Below, piece by piece: positions 38,572 to 47,980 of a stretch of DNA of 64,000 bases; position 1 is the first letter of the stretch, and each line of letters begins with the position of its first letter. Below the pieces are notes generated by a model that saw only the letters and a program-made list of their open reading frames with translations, had not been told where the DNA came from and did no database searches. A program made the translations under genes and the position numbers. This DNA comes from Maniola hyperantus (Eukaryota > Arthropoda > Insecta > Lepidoptera > Nymphalidae): NCBI RefSeq assembly GCF_902806685.2, contig NC_048547.1, positions 434,001-498,000 on the forward strand. Direction: 5' to 3'.

Positions 38572-41472
38572 TTATTTGTTGAGTATATATACATGCTTTA
38601 TAGATCTTATTATATTCATTTTGCACCTTAAAGTTTTATCGTCTCTCAAAGTATCTCTGTACTTATTTAAACTTAGACGTTGACTAATACATTTAGAAAT
38701 ACCTTTTGCTTTCTTTACTTTATGCTTTAAACTATTTATATAGTAAAGTTTAGCCCTTAAACCAATGAATTCTTCTATGATGTCACCTCCTAACTCATCT
38801 TTAAACAGACCAGGCACTTTCCCATTGATTAAAGGAATACCAAAAACATTTAATGCTGGATAATTGCTTGTATCAAACTTACAAATATTTTTCTTAATAT
38901 CTTCGTAAACATCTCTTGTTTCTATGAAGTATATTAAACTATCTGTATCAGTATAACATAATTTTGCTCTTTCAGAATAAAGTTTTTTCACAAAATTGTA
39001 ATGAAACTTATAAAGATGTTCCTTTGCATATTCTAAAACGGTAAATCCTATATAAATCGGTCTATCAAGGATTATTTTTTCTTTTTCTAATTGAATGGCT
39101 ACAAAATTTTCAGAGAACACTGAAACATTTTTTAAATTAGGGCGAGCAATTAATTTTTCAGCAGAAAGGCATTTTTTCGTTTTGTTATCATTGTCATTCC
39201 ATTTTGTGACTAATTTAACATTAACTTGTTTGCGTTTATTTTCAATAGTTTTGCCAAAGACTGAGTTGTTTAATAGTTTAAAAAAGTCTTTTTCGAATTC
39301 AGATGTAGCTGACTTTCTTAATCGTGTATTTAAATCAATATATTTCTTTAAAAAGTTTTCTTGGCGGAAACATAAAATACGATAACATTTCCTTAATATC
39401 AGACCGTTTCTAATACATTCTTTTAAATGCGTATAATGAATTACATATTTATATTTATCATATAAATTCGCAATTAATTTTGAAGTCTTTCCTCCTGGTG
39501 GAGTGAATTTTTCCACGGCAAATGGCAAATCTTTATGACCGTCGTGTAAAATATCAGGATAAACAAGGTCTACTTCTAAAATATATCCAAAATCAGAATC
39601 GTTAGAAGTATCAGAAAGATCAAAACTTGCTATTTCTTCTTGGGATAAGAAACGGAAATCAGATACCGGTATTTTTTTAGTCATAGCATAACCATAGAGA
39701 TTATTGCAATCTAGATAAAGCAAATAAGTAGAAGGTTTAGAATCATTATAATCTGGAAGGTATTTGTTATTAGCTTTAGCATGTCGAAGTGAACATTGTG
39801 CTAATCCTCCTCGAATACCTTTTTCAACAAACTCATAAATTTCTAAATCATCGATCAAATCTAATTGTATTCCAGTAGATAATAGCATTGCATCCCAACT
39901 TAAACCAGGAGAAGACATATAATACAACGGATCCAGTTTATAATAAAGCAAACAGTTTTTTCTGAAACTTTCAAATATATCACATAATAAGACAACATCA
40001 CTCTTTAAATACAGATCTGTGTAATCACCAAGCGAATGAATATCAAAAGTTTGCCATATCAATTTAGCACGTTCATAGTCATCATCACTAATATGTTCTA
40101 ATTTTAAACTATTATAAAAGTTTTCTTTTGGTGGTAGCTGGATTTCCTCAAATTTGTCCCATGAATCAACGTAGTCATAGGGATAAATTCCCTTTTTTCT
40201 TAACAAGTCAAACTGTTTTCTAACGGGGAAACATTTCTTAAAATGAATTAGATCGTTTTTTGATAAGTTGTTACTTAGTATTTCTATGCTTGAATTCAGA
40301 AATTGAAATGAATCTATAAATCTCATTTTAAAACTCTCATTATTACAAACTGGCACAAATTTTGTTATCGAAAGATATTTCTCTTTGCTTTTAGGGATGA
40401 TTTCAATTTTTCCCGGATGCTCGGCTAATTTCTCAATAAACAGATGACTGTCATAACCCGACAAATTATGAATAACAATTGGTACATATGAACACTCTTT
40501 ATACAATAAATTACAGTACGAGTGTGCAGCGCCTCGGTACTGTCCAGTAATGTGATCATGATCTAGGACTCTATCATCGAATAATAATTGGTCACAAACG
40601 TGACAATTAACGGCGTTTCGAAATTCATCCGCTTGAGTTTTTGTTAAGGGTAACATTGGTTTTTTATCCGACAAAATGTTGTGAATTGTTAGTATCTCTT
40701 CAATTAAATATTTTACAAACTTTTCTACGCAATCTGAACCTCTGTATGAAACATACTTATTTAAATTTGAATCATACGAACAACAAACATAAAATCCGAA
40801 ACAAGAAGCTTGATGTCGTCTGACCCTGTGTGTGCGCTGGGTAGATGTTTTATGGGGATCATCAACGCGAAGCAATACACTTTCAAAATCAGCGTAAATG
40901 ACAAATTTCACTTTTTGTTTTCTTTCGTAATTCTTAAATTTTAGTTTACTGTTCTTATCCGGTAATTCTGTAACTATTTTTGAACAGTTATGTTGATCAT
41001 ATTTGATTTTATTACAGTAAAACTGCAAACATCTATCACATAAAAACATTTTACCTTTATGCTTAGTGTTCTGTTTACGTACGAGACGCAGAAGATCTTT
41101 AATAAGACAATAATGTCCAATTCCATTTTTTTCAATGTATAATAAATTAATATGATTTATTTTTTTATTCTGTGTGACATACAAAGGTCCAGTTACATTA
41201 TTTTTAATATCTAAGCCATATACTTGAATACTTATACTACTGTTATTTTTTTCAAATAAACTTATGTCTTTTGAGGATGGTGGAAATGACATTCCGCTCG
41301 TATTAAGTATATCTGCATAGTTCGGATATGAACTGGTTCTGCATACATTATGTTTTGATGGAAACAAAGCAGCAATGACACACCACAAAAAACAGTGATT
41401 ATCATTGTTTTTAATATTTAAACAACTCTTGGTATTTTTAATTTTTTGTAGGTAAATCAATGTACATTCCAC
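38572..41472 (-). CDS. PolB: Protein-primed DNA polymerase B, main part
   Basis: 966 codons read from a non-ATG codon; the true N-terminus is the next entry, in a different frame. Visible in order: a cysteine-protease/OTU-like N-terminal patch (NHCFLWCVIAALFPSK); a zinc knuckle CDRCLQFYCNKIKYDQHNC (about 145-163); Exo I YADFES (D195, E197); an endonuclease VII-like zinc/HNH insert CHVCDQ ... DHDHITGQYRGAAHSYCN (290-321); Exo II HNLSGYD (335-341); Exo III YLKSDVVLLCD (488-498); palm motif A LYLDCNNLYGY (585-595); motif B FKLLNNSVFGKT (731-742); motif C CYTDTDS (839-845). All catalytic Asp and Tyr residues are present. It replicates the element using a terminal-protein primer, starting at the inverted repeats. 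The only damage seen is the frame change at the N-terminal side. Confidence 0.93.
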   Translation of the reverse strand: MECTLIYLQKIKNTKSCLNIKNNDNHCFLWCVIAALFPSKHNVCRTSSYPNYADILNTSGMSFPPSSKDISLFEKNNSSISIQVYGLDIKNNVTGPLYVTQNKKINHINLLYIEKNGIGHYCLIKDLLRLVRKQNTKHKGKMFLCDRCLQFYCNKIKYDQHNCSKIVTELPDKNSKLKFKNYERKQKVKFVIYADFESVLLRVDDPHKTSTQRTHRVRRHQASCFGFYVCCSYDSNLNKYVSYRGSDCVEKFVKYLIEEILTIHNILSDKKPMLPLTKTQADEFRNAVNCHVCDQLLFDDRVLDHDHITGQYRGAAHSYCNLLYKECSYVPIVIHNLSGYDSHLFIEKLAEHPGKIEIIPKSKEKYLSITKFVPVCNNESFKMRFIDSFQFLNSSIEILSNNLSKNDLIHFKKCFPVRKQFDLLRKKGIYPYDYVDSWDKFEEIQLPPKENFYNSLKLEHISDDDYERAKLIWQTFDIHSLGDYTDLYLKSDVVLLCDIFESFRKNCLLYYKLDPLYYMSSPGLSWDAMLLSTGIQLDLIDDLEIYEFVEKGIRGGLAQCSLRHAKANNKYLPDYNDSKPSTYLLYLDCNNLYGYAMTKKIPVSDFRFLSQEEIASFDLSDTSNDSDFGYILEVDLVYPDILHDGHKDLPFAVEKFTPPGGKTSKLIANLYDKYKYVIHYTHLKECIRNGLILRKCYRILCFRQENFLKKYIDLNTRLRKSATSEFEKDFFKLLNNSVFGKTIENKRKQVNVKLVTKWNDNDNKTKKCLSAEKLIARPNLKNVSVFSENFVAIQLEKEKIILDRPIYIGFTVLEYAKEHLYKFHYNFVKKLYSERAKLCYTDTDSLIYFIETRDVYEDIKKNICKFDTSNYPALNVFGIPLINGKVPGLFKDELGGDIIEEFIGLRAKLYYINSLKHKVKKAKGISKCISQRLSLNKYRDTLRDDKTLRCKMNIIRSIKHVYILNK

Positions 41473-42039
41473 CTCGTAAAGGATTATATTTACTAATACT
41501 AATTTCTAAATGACTTATTGAGTGAATGGTCCAGCCCGATTTCTTGTGTTCAAATTCGGACATGTTACTTGTAAGCGCGCTTACGAGATTATCATAAAAA
41601 TAATATAAATCTGAAGTACAAAACAGTGTTTCGTATTTAGTACTAAATGATTTGAGTTCCATTTCATAGGACTCGGGTAAAGTATAATATGCAAAAAGTT
41701 CAAAATAAATCTTAATACATTTATGTTCATTTATTGATGTTTTAATTAGGTTTAAAATTTTCGTTTTACTGTCGCACATAAAGGAATCTGGGTCTAAATA
41801 ATTCTCTTTTTGTGGGATATTCAAACGATAAGTGACAATTCTATTTTTAAAAGCAGTAGTAATTATTTCTATATTTTCAATATCCGTTCTAACTAGACAT
41901 TTAGATTTATGAATTGTTGTTCTTAAATGATGTGAAATTTTATTTTTAGGTATTAAAATATTACATTTCTCACATTCAACCATCTTTGTCTTATCTTTGA
42001 ATTCACAACGTGGTGGTTCAACGATGTTCGTTGTAGTAG
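41438..42039 (-). CDS. PolB: PolB N-terminal part, cut off by a frame change
   Basis: Open frame from a splice-acceptor-like TTTCTTACAG (exon edge at 42039) to a TAA at 41440-41438; the first ATG is at 41983. It encodes a zinc-finger-like CEKCNILIPKNKISHHLRTT and, at its end, GWTIHSISHLEISISKYNPL then RGGMYIDLP, which in Maverick polymerases runs straight on into the segment beginning the previous entry. The two frames overlap by 35 bases and meet at a 6-A run (41442-41447), so this looks like a one-base indel in one gene (about 1,136 codons from ATG), not two genes. It is not a canonical -1 slippage, since the required shift is +1. Codons upstream of the ATG stay open to the acceptor, so a short upstream exon may supply the real start. 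Confidence 0.8.
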
Positions 42040-42260
42040 CTGTAAGAAATAAAACACAAATTAAAGAGCATAAAACATTATTTTAATTGAATAACAAAAA
42101 AGATAAGGAATTATAATTATTTCAATTGAATATAAAGGAATACAAAAGAAGGAATATAAAAATGCACGCCAGATTTTACAAACCCTTTATTAGTACAAAC
42201 TCGTAAATGTATCTAAAATAAAATATAATAACTCTCTGCATCATGATGCTTAATGCCGAG

Positions 42261-42320
42261 AGCCCACCAAGCTTCGTGAATTCATATTTAAAAATATGAA
42301 TTCACGAAGCTTGGTGGGCT
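42261..42320. repeat. Perfect 29-bp hairpin at the 3' end of the spliced gene
   Basis: Arms 42261-42289 and 42292-42320 are perfectly complementary (AGCCCACCAAGCTTCGTGAA ...) around AA. The stop codon of the 165-residue gene lies inside it. It may be a transcript-end or transcript-stability structure, or a foldback junction. Confidence 0.85.
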
Positions 42321-43585
42321 TTTCTTGTATTCTTTTCGAACTGCCGCTATGAATTGGGATAGATGGCGCCAGGCTTCTGTATCAGTATTAGTTCTGTTCT
42401 TAACTGTAACAATGGCCTGACGCCATCTATTCATTGGTGGAGTGTTTTCAATTTCGTTGCAGTTATAAATTTTTAATTCGATATAATGAGTCCCATTTTT
42501 CGACTCAATTAATTGTCTGCTGTGCCCATTAGCCACCCGCCGTGTGATATAACTTGCTAGCACCGGTTTTGCAGTGGGAGCTGTCGGCATTTTTTCACCT
42601 TCATCCTCGGAGTCACTGCCAAACAAGTCGACAGCGGTTATTTTTGCTGCTTTTTTCGAAGTATTTGCACTCGCTTGTTCGGTCTCTCGCCTCCTTTTCT
42701 TCTTACTATGAGATGAGGATGAAGATGAGGTATCGCTGCTCTCGGCACGCGGAGAAGGGAACAGCAAATCAGCGTTGTCAGACCTGTAATTAAAGAAAAA
42801 TGCTATCATTAAAACAATTGAATCGAAGTTTTAATTTTAATAAACCTGAAATTAAAATGAAATCGAGAAATCCTAAGAAATCTACAATTTTATATTTATT
42901 AAATTTTTAAAATAAATGGAATAGAACATTAGTAACTTTACACGCTTTTGAATAATCGGTAGGTAATGAATAGAAGAAAATATTCCCTCCTCCGTTTCAT
43001 TACCTTTTATTAAAATCACCTATAAAGTTACTTACTTACTATTAAAAAGTATGTCTATTATAATATATACTTTACTATAAAAATAATTCAATTAAATATA
43101 TAGTACTTCTATATTCTATTAAAATACTTCTATTAAAATTATATATACTATTTGGGCTATAGGTACTTTCAATATACAATTACAACATATTACAATTTAA
43201 AACATAAACAATAATACAATTTAAAATTAATGGAATTGAACATTAGTAACTTTACATGTTTTTGAATAATCGGTAGGTAATGAATAGAAGAAAATATTCC
43301 CCCCTCCGTTTCATTACCTTTTATTCAAAACACCTATAAAGTTACTACTTATTATTTAAAAGAACGTCTATTAAAATATATACTACACTATAAAAATAAT
43401 TCTATTAAATATATAGTACTTCTATATTCTATTTAAATACTTCTATTAAAATTATATATACTATTTGGGCTATAGGTACTTTCAATATACAAGATAAACA
43501 TGATTATGTAATTAAAATGATGTCATATTCAGAGTACAATGATTTATTTACAAAATATAGCAGTAAACGTAGGTATGTACTTACA
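42288..43585 (-). CDS. Spliced nuclear-type acidic/basic protein, 165 residues
   Basis: Two-exon gene. Exon 2 is 42783-42288. A strong acceptor (TTTTTCTTTAATTACAG) precedes it, and no good ATG lies in the exon upstream of the conserved-looking start. At 43585 a donor AT|GTAAGT occurs; joining gives an ATG split as AT plus G, followed directly by SDNADLLFPSPRAESSD. The intron is 42784-43584 (801 bp). The protein has a Ser-rich tract, an NLS-like SKKKRRRE, an acidic VDLFGSDSEDEGEK patch, and a folded C-terminal half (THYIELKIYNCNEI, MNRWRQAIVTVKN, AWRHLSQFIAAVRKEYKK). No family is recognised. A transcription or chromatin role is guessed from composition only. The 5' exon is predicted, not proven. 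Confidence 0.65.
42907..43490. repeat. Tandem duplication inside the predicted intron
   Basis: About 42907-43193 and 43221-43490 are two diverged copies at a period near 313 bp (GAACATTAGTAACTTTACA, TCGGTAGGTAATGAATAGAA, TTTGGGCTATAGGTACTTTC in both). Copies differ by substitutions and small indels. Confidence 0.85.
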
Positions 43586-44308
43586 TTTTAATTTTGCACA
43601 GGAAAAACTTCTGAACTGTTTGACTTGAGGAGTTCTGCACGATGAGACTGGTAGCGAGGGAATAAGATGATCCTCATGTGTTATGAAAACTTAAATAGTT
43701 CTGGAGACATGTAAATGTGTGAATAAAAAAAAGCATCACAAGCATTTTCCCTAAGGTGAAAAATGCTAATCAAATTTAACACTTAAGGTGAAAGAAATAA
43801 CGAAGTTAGAGTTAAGATATGAATAATTTTTAAATTTAGACTATGATTTGCCTCTGGTTTTCTTTTCTGCCGCATTGGTAAAGTTTGTATGGTAAAATGT
43901 TCAACTAACAAAAATAAATACCAATTTATTAACATAACAATATTTCCATGTATCTTATGTTTTTCAGCCGGGTTTGGTTGTCATAATTAAAAGTTTCTTC
44001 CTTCAAATTAGTTTGAAAAATATTCAATAAACGGATATACACTTACATTAAAGTTACTCATAAAGGAATTCCTCTAACCCATTGGCGAAATCTTCGCGTC
44101 AGCGTAAAATTCAGTAAAGCCATACAACATCTCGCCTCTGGTTCTTCTTTCAAACATACCACTTAAGGTTTGTATGATCAAATATTCAATGAACAGACAT
44201 ATGCAACAATTATTATCCATAACAATTCTATTTGATATTATATTATTGTTTGCAGCCGGGTTTCCTCGTCATATTTTTAGTATGGTTAGCTTTGTTTAAC
44301 AATAACAC

Positions 44309-44344
<36 letters not shown>
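43586..44344. other. Polinton non-coding region between divergent genes
   Basis: 5' side of the minus-strand gene cluster. No open frame is supported. Short GTTTGTATGGT.AAATRTTCA-like and GCAGCCGGGTTTSSTYGTCAT segments recur near 43880-43990, 44160-44270 and 46180, suggesting an old local duplication. Confidence 0.45.
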
Positions 44345-44346
<2 letters not shown>

Positions 44347-44550
44347 GTATGATGGGTTGATTTTCAAAAATCCTTTCTTAACGGATGGCTACGTCATAAT
44401 AGCTATCTGCATGCCAAATTTCAGCCCGATCCGACTAGTAGTTTGAGCTGTGCATTGATAGATCAGTCAGTCAGTCAGTCAGTCAGTCAGTCAGTCAGTC
44501 AGTCAGTCAGTCAGCCAGTCAGTCACCTTTTCTTTTTATATATTAAGAAG
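44345..44550 (-). mobile_element. Helitron-like family B copy nested in the Polinton
   Basis: Reverse copy (TTTCAAAAATCCTTTCTTAA ... GCCAAATTTCAGCCCGATCC, (CAGT)n) lacking its 3' hairpin side; a (ATC)n run precedes it at 44311-44346. Confidence 0.75.
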
Positions 44551-44934
44551 CTAAAATGTCAGCTGAATCATAATAACGAATCGCTTGTCAGCACATTATT
44601 CAAATCAGCTCCATAGTTTAGGCGCTACGCTGGAACATACATTAATACAAATACATACAAACATACATACACTGCTGAAAGCATAACCCTTCCTTTGCCT
44701 TAATCGGTTAAAAATATTCAATGGGCGGACAAATTATTTTATATAGTTAGTAAAACGGATACGTACAAGAACAATGGGGTGTCGAAATCATCGCGTTGGG
44801 TGGCATTGCATTGTGTTAATAAAAGCAAGCTTTCACAGCAATATATCTCGAATAAAAAATGTTATTCAAATTTAACACTTAAAATTAAAGAAATAAGTTC
44901 AATTATAGAATATTAATACGATTGACTACTGCAC

Positions 44935-45165
44935 CTACCTACACCGTCGGCTCACTACCGAGCACGGGTCTCCTTTCAGAGTGATAAGGTTTTGACCTCT
45001 ACTAAAGAAGTCTACCACGCTGGTCAAACCTAACTTTCATAATATCGTCATCATGATCAACCCACCGTCGGCTCACTACCGAGCACGGGTCTCCTTTCAG
45101 AGTGATAAGGTTTTGACCTCTACTAAAGAAGTCTACCACGCTGGTCAAACATAACTTCTCATAAT

Positions 45166-45197
<32 letters not shown>

Positions 45198-45683
45198 GGT
45201 CAACCCACCCGCGTCGGCTCACTAGCGAGCACTGGTCTCCTTTCAGAGTGATAAGGTTTTGACCTCTTTTAAAGAAGTCTACCACGCTGGTCAAACCTAA
45301 CTTTTCATAATATCATCATCATCATCATGAACAACCCACCATCGGCTCACTACCGAGCACGGGTCTCTTTTTAGAGTGATAAGGTTTTGACTTCTACTAA
45401 AGAAGTCTACCACGCTGGTCAAACCTAACTTTTCATAATATCATCATCATGATCAACCCACCGTCGGCTCACTACCGAGCACGGGTGTCCTTTCGGAGTG
45501 ATAAGGTTTTGACCTCTATTAAAGAAGTCTACCACGCTGGTCAAACCTAACTTCTCATAATATCATCATCGTGATCAACCCACCGTCGACTCACTACCGA
45601 GCACGGGTGTCCTTTCAGAGAGATAAGGTTTTGACCTCTACTAAAGAAGTCTACCACGCTGGTTAAACCTAACTTCTCATAAT

Positions 45684-45717
<34 letters not shown>

Positions 45718-45818
45718 CTGTCGGCTCACTACCGAGTACGGGTGTCCTTTCAGAGAGATAAGGTTTTGACCTCTACTAAAGAAGTCTACCACGCTGGTTA
45801 AACCTAACTTCTCATAAT

Positions 45819-45852
<34 letters not shown>

Positions 45853-45953
45853 CTGTCGGCTCACTACCGAGTACGGGTGTCCTTTCAGAGTGATAAGGTT
45901 TTGACCTCCATTAAAGAAGTCTACCACGCTGGTCAAACCTAACTACTCATAAT

Positions 45954-46000
<47 letters not shown>

Positions 46001-46110
46001 GATCAACCCATCGTTGGGTCACTACAGAGCACGGGTCTCTTTCGGAGTGAGATGGTTTGGCCTCTACTAAAGAAGTCCACCACGCTGGTCAAGCGCGGAT
46101 TGATAATATT
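44935..46110 (-). repeat. SINE-tail satellite: nine tandem copies with (ATC)n
   Basis: About nine tandem units of roughly 110-150 bp, each carrying GTCGGCTCACTACCGAGCAC, CAGAGTGATAAGGTTTTGAC and AGAAGTCTACCACGCTGGTC, separated by TAATATCATCATCATCATC runs of varying length. The unit is the 3' end of SINE family D with its (GAT)n tail, reverse-oriented. The last unit (near 46009) is closest to the ordinary SINE and ends CAAGCGCGGATTG. Confidence 0.88.
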
Positions 46111-46452
46111 ATTATAATTGTTGTAATTATTTATCAATATTTTTAAGATAGGTATGTATTTGTAAATCAAGTCAAGCTTTGCAGCCGGGTTTCGTCAATA
46201 AAATATTCATTAATTAAATCAGTTCGTAAAACGTTCAATAAACGGACATGTAGATACATGCCCATTACTCATGAACATTACTAGGAATGAAATTTCGAAA
46301 TATCAAACAATGATCGTTTAGGATGTCACATGAGTAGGTACCTGAAGCTCTCTACGGTGATACATGTTTTTCCAATAATTCGATTTTTTAAATCTTATTT
46401 AAACATTTACTACTTCTTCAATATTCGCTTCCATCACAACGGACGTGTCACG
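46111..46452. other. 5' region of the plus-strand Polinton gene
   Basis: No repeat or gene except the presumed promoter and 5' UTR of the 97-residue gene. CGCTTCCATCACAACGGACG lies just before its start. Confidence 0.4.
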
Positions 46453-46939
46453 ATGTCCTCAGTAAGTAAAATAATAAATTTTAACATTAAGTATAAGTTT
46501 TTTAATTTTCTTTCTATTTTTATCTATGAAACCTAATAAATACTAACAAACTGAAATCCTCTAAGAAGTTTAGAAGACTATGTTTTATAATACTCCTACT
46601 ATTTAGATAATAGATTTCGATTGTAATGGATTTTAAACTCAAGTACTTTTCTAGGATAATGAGGGCCTCTTCAACTTCGTGGAAAGAGTGCAGTCTGAGC
46701 CATCAAGCAGGAAAAGAAGAAATAACGATGATCACCTCTATACATATATCAAAGTCCCTGTGCGAGGAACTAAAATTGTGAAAATAGAGATATTTGATGT
46801 AAACAATAAAGACATCTGTACTGACCTAGAAGTTTCAGTGCAACACGTAGTCACATGTGGACTTTTTGACGATCTTTATATTAAAATCAAAGAAATAATA
46901 GCACAAATTCAACAAAATATAGGTAAAAATATCTCATAA
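46453..46939 (+). CDS. Spliced small protein, 97 residues
   Basis: Exon 1 (46453-46461) is only ATG-TCC-TCA, followed by donor GTAAGT. Exon 2 starts at 46655 after TTTTCTAG and stays open to TAA at 46939. The intron is 193 bp and the phase is preserved. The N-terminus (M-S-S then DNEGLFNFVERV) resembles that of the 165-residue minus-strand gene (M then SDNADLLF), and both genes have an intron at or beside the start codon. An NLS-like SRKRRNNDDH follows, then a beta-rich TYIKVPVRGTKIVKIEIFDV and a C-terminal helix (LYIKIKEIIAQIQQNI). No known family. It is the only plus-strand gene of the element and lies next to the right inverted repeat. The gene model rests on splice signals read by eye. 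Confidence 0.65.
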
Positions 46940-47344
46940 AAACAAATTTACAATATTAAATTTAAATTTAAATTTGGATTACTTGTGTTTTATTCTACCT
47001 ATTTAAATAAGTGAATTGTAATAAATAAATAACTAAACTCCATCTTTTAGTGTTTTATTATTCTAATAGATATTTTGGAATTACTTGAAATTTAAACAGA
47101 TAAGTGATATATCATTTCAAACTTTATATTTTAATAAATGAACTCAAATTTATATTATTTTGTTTTAGTCTTACGTTTCACCTACCTACCTATCCTTTCA
47201 AATTCATCCATCCTAATTAAGCGGGTTAACAAATAGATACATTTTGATCAATGTGAATAGGTAAATTTCGTCTATTCAATTTCATTTATATTATACTTAT
47301 TCATTTACATCTATTTGAATAGATAAATTGGATCTATTCCTAAT
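46940..47344. other. Right inner Polinton region with terminal-repeat duplication
   Basis: 47231-47344 duplicates part of the right terminal repeat (TGAATAGGTAAATTTCGTCT versus ...TTTCATCT at 47372), a tandem step of about 130 bp. The left repeat lacks it. Confidence 0.65.
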
Positions 47345-47698
47345 TGATTTTAAAATACGGTTTGTTCAATGTGAATAGGTAAATTTCATCTATTCAATTT
47401 CATATATTTATACCTATCCACTTACATCTATTTGAATAGATGAATTGGATCTATTCCAATGGATGAGAAGCGTCGTATTCTATTAAAACTTATGTTTAAG
47501 AAATACATTTTGCTCTATTTGAATAGATAAAATTTCATCTATTCAATTTCACCTATTCATTTACGTCGATTCAAATAGATGATGTTTATCTATTCTAATA
47601 GATTGTGGCATCTATTCTAATAGATTGTGGCATCTATTCTAATAGATTGGGGCATATGGATCTCCTATGATCCAGATGCCCCAATAATACCTACTACT
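47345..47698. repeat. Polinton right terminal inverted repeat
   Basis: Inverted partner of 30649-30980. The ATCTATTCTAATAGATTGTG-type unit occurs three times here against two on the left. It ends CCAATAATACCTACTACT. Confidence 0.92.
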
Positions 47699-47704
47699 AT
47701 CGTG
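47699..47704. repeat. Target site duplication, right
   Basis: ATCGTG, identical to 30643-30648. Confidence 0.9.
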
Positions 47705-47980
47705 CTGCAAATTACTTATGATTAGCGAACAGCGCTGCACTCGCCCGCGCCATGAAGAACGAACCGACCGCACCTGCTGTGTGCACTAAGCTGCAATAAG
47801 CGATTGCGTTCTGAACTTTTTACATTTATTACATACAAATCAATTTCATTACAGCGTTATTGCAATTTAATAAAAAGTTGTAACTGAATAGAAACTCTCT
47901 TTAAAACACTTTTATTAAGGTAGAAGACACGGTCTGCCCGCGAAATTCAAATTTAATTTGGTTTTTCGCAATTTGAAAAC

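Larger units (their letters stand above)
30649..47698 (-). mobile_element. Polinton/Maverick (adintovirus-like) element, 17,050 bp
   Basis: A large self-synthesising DNA transposon or endogenous virus. The ends are AGTAGTAGGTATTATTGGGG and its complement ...CTACTACT, flanked by ATCGTG. It carries the full diagnostic set: protein-primed PolB, retroviral-type integrase with chromodomain, packaging ATPase, adenain-like protease, penton-like minor capsid and hexon-like major capsid, plus PLA2 and several small genes. Thirteen genes run on the minus strand and one on the plus strand at the right end. Most frames are intact; two one-base frame changes lie in A-runs (41442-41447 and 34413-34420). 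Host repeats inserted at 44345-46110 and diverged terminal repeats show it has been resident for some time. Confidence 0.97.

Noticed and set aside
41438..41472. Programmed -1 frameshift in PolB
   Set aside because: Although A-AAA-AAT occurs, a -1 shift leads to an early stop; the polymerase frame needs +1.
30643..47704. A bona fide free virus or nudivirus/ascovirus insert
   Set aside because: PolB with protein-primed motifs, rve integrase, AG/CT ends and a 6-bp duplication fit Polinton/Maverick better than any large DNA virus insert.
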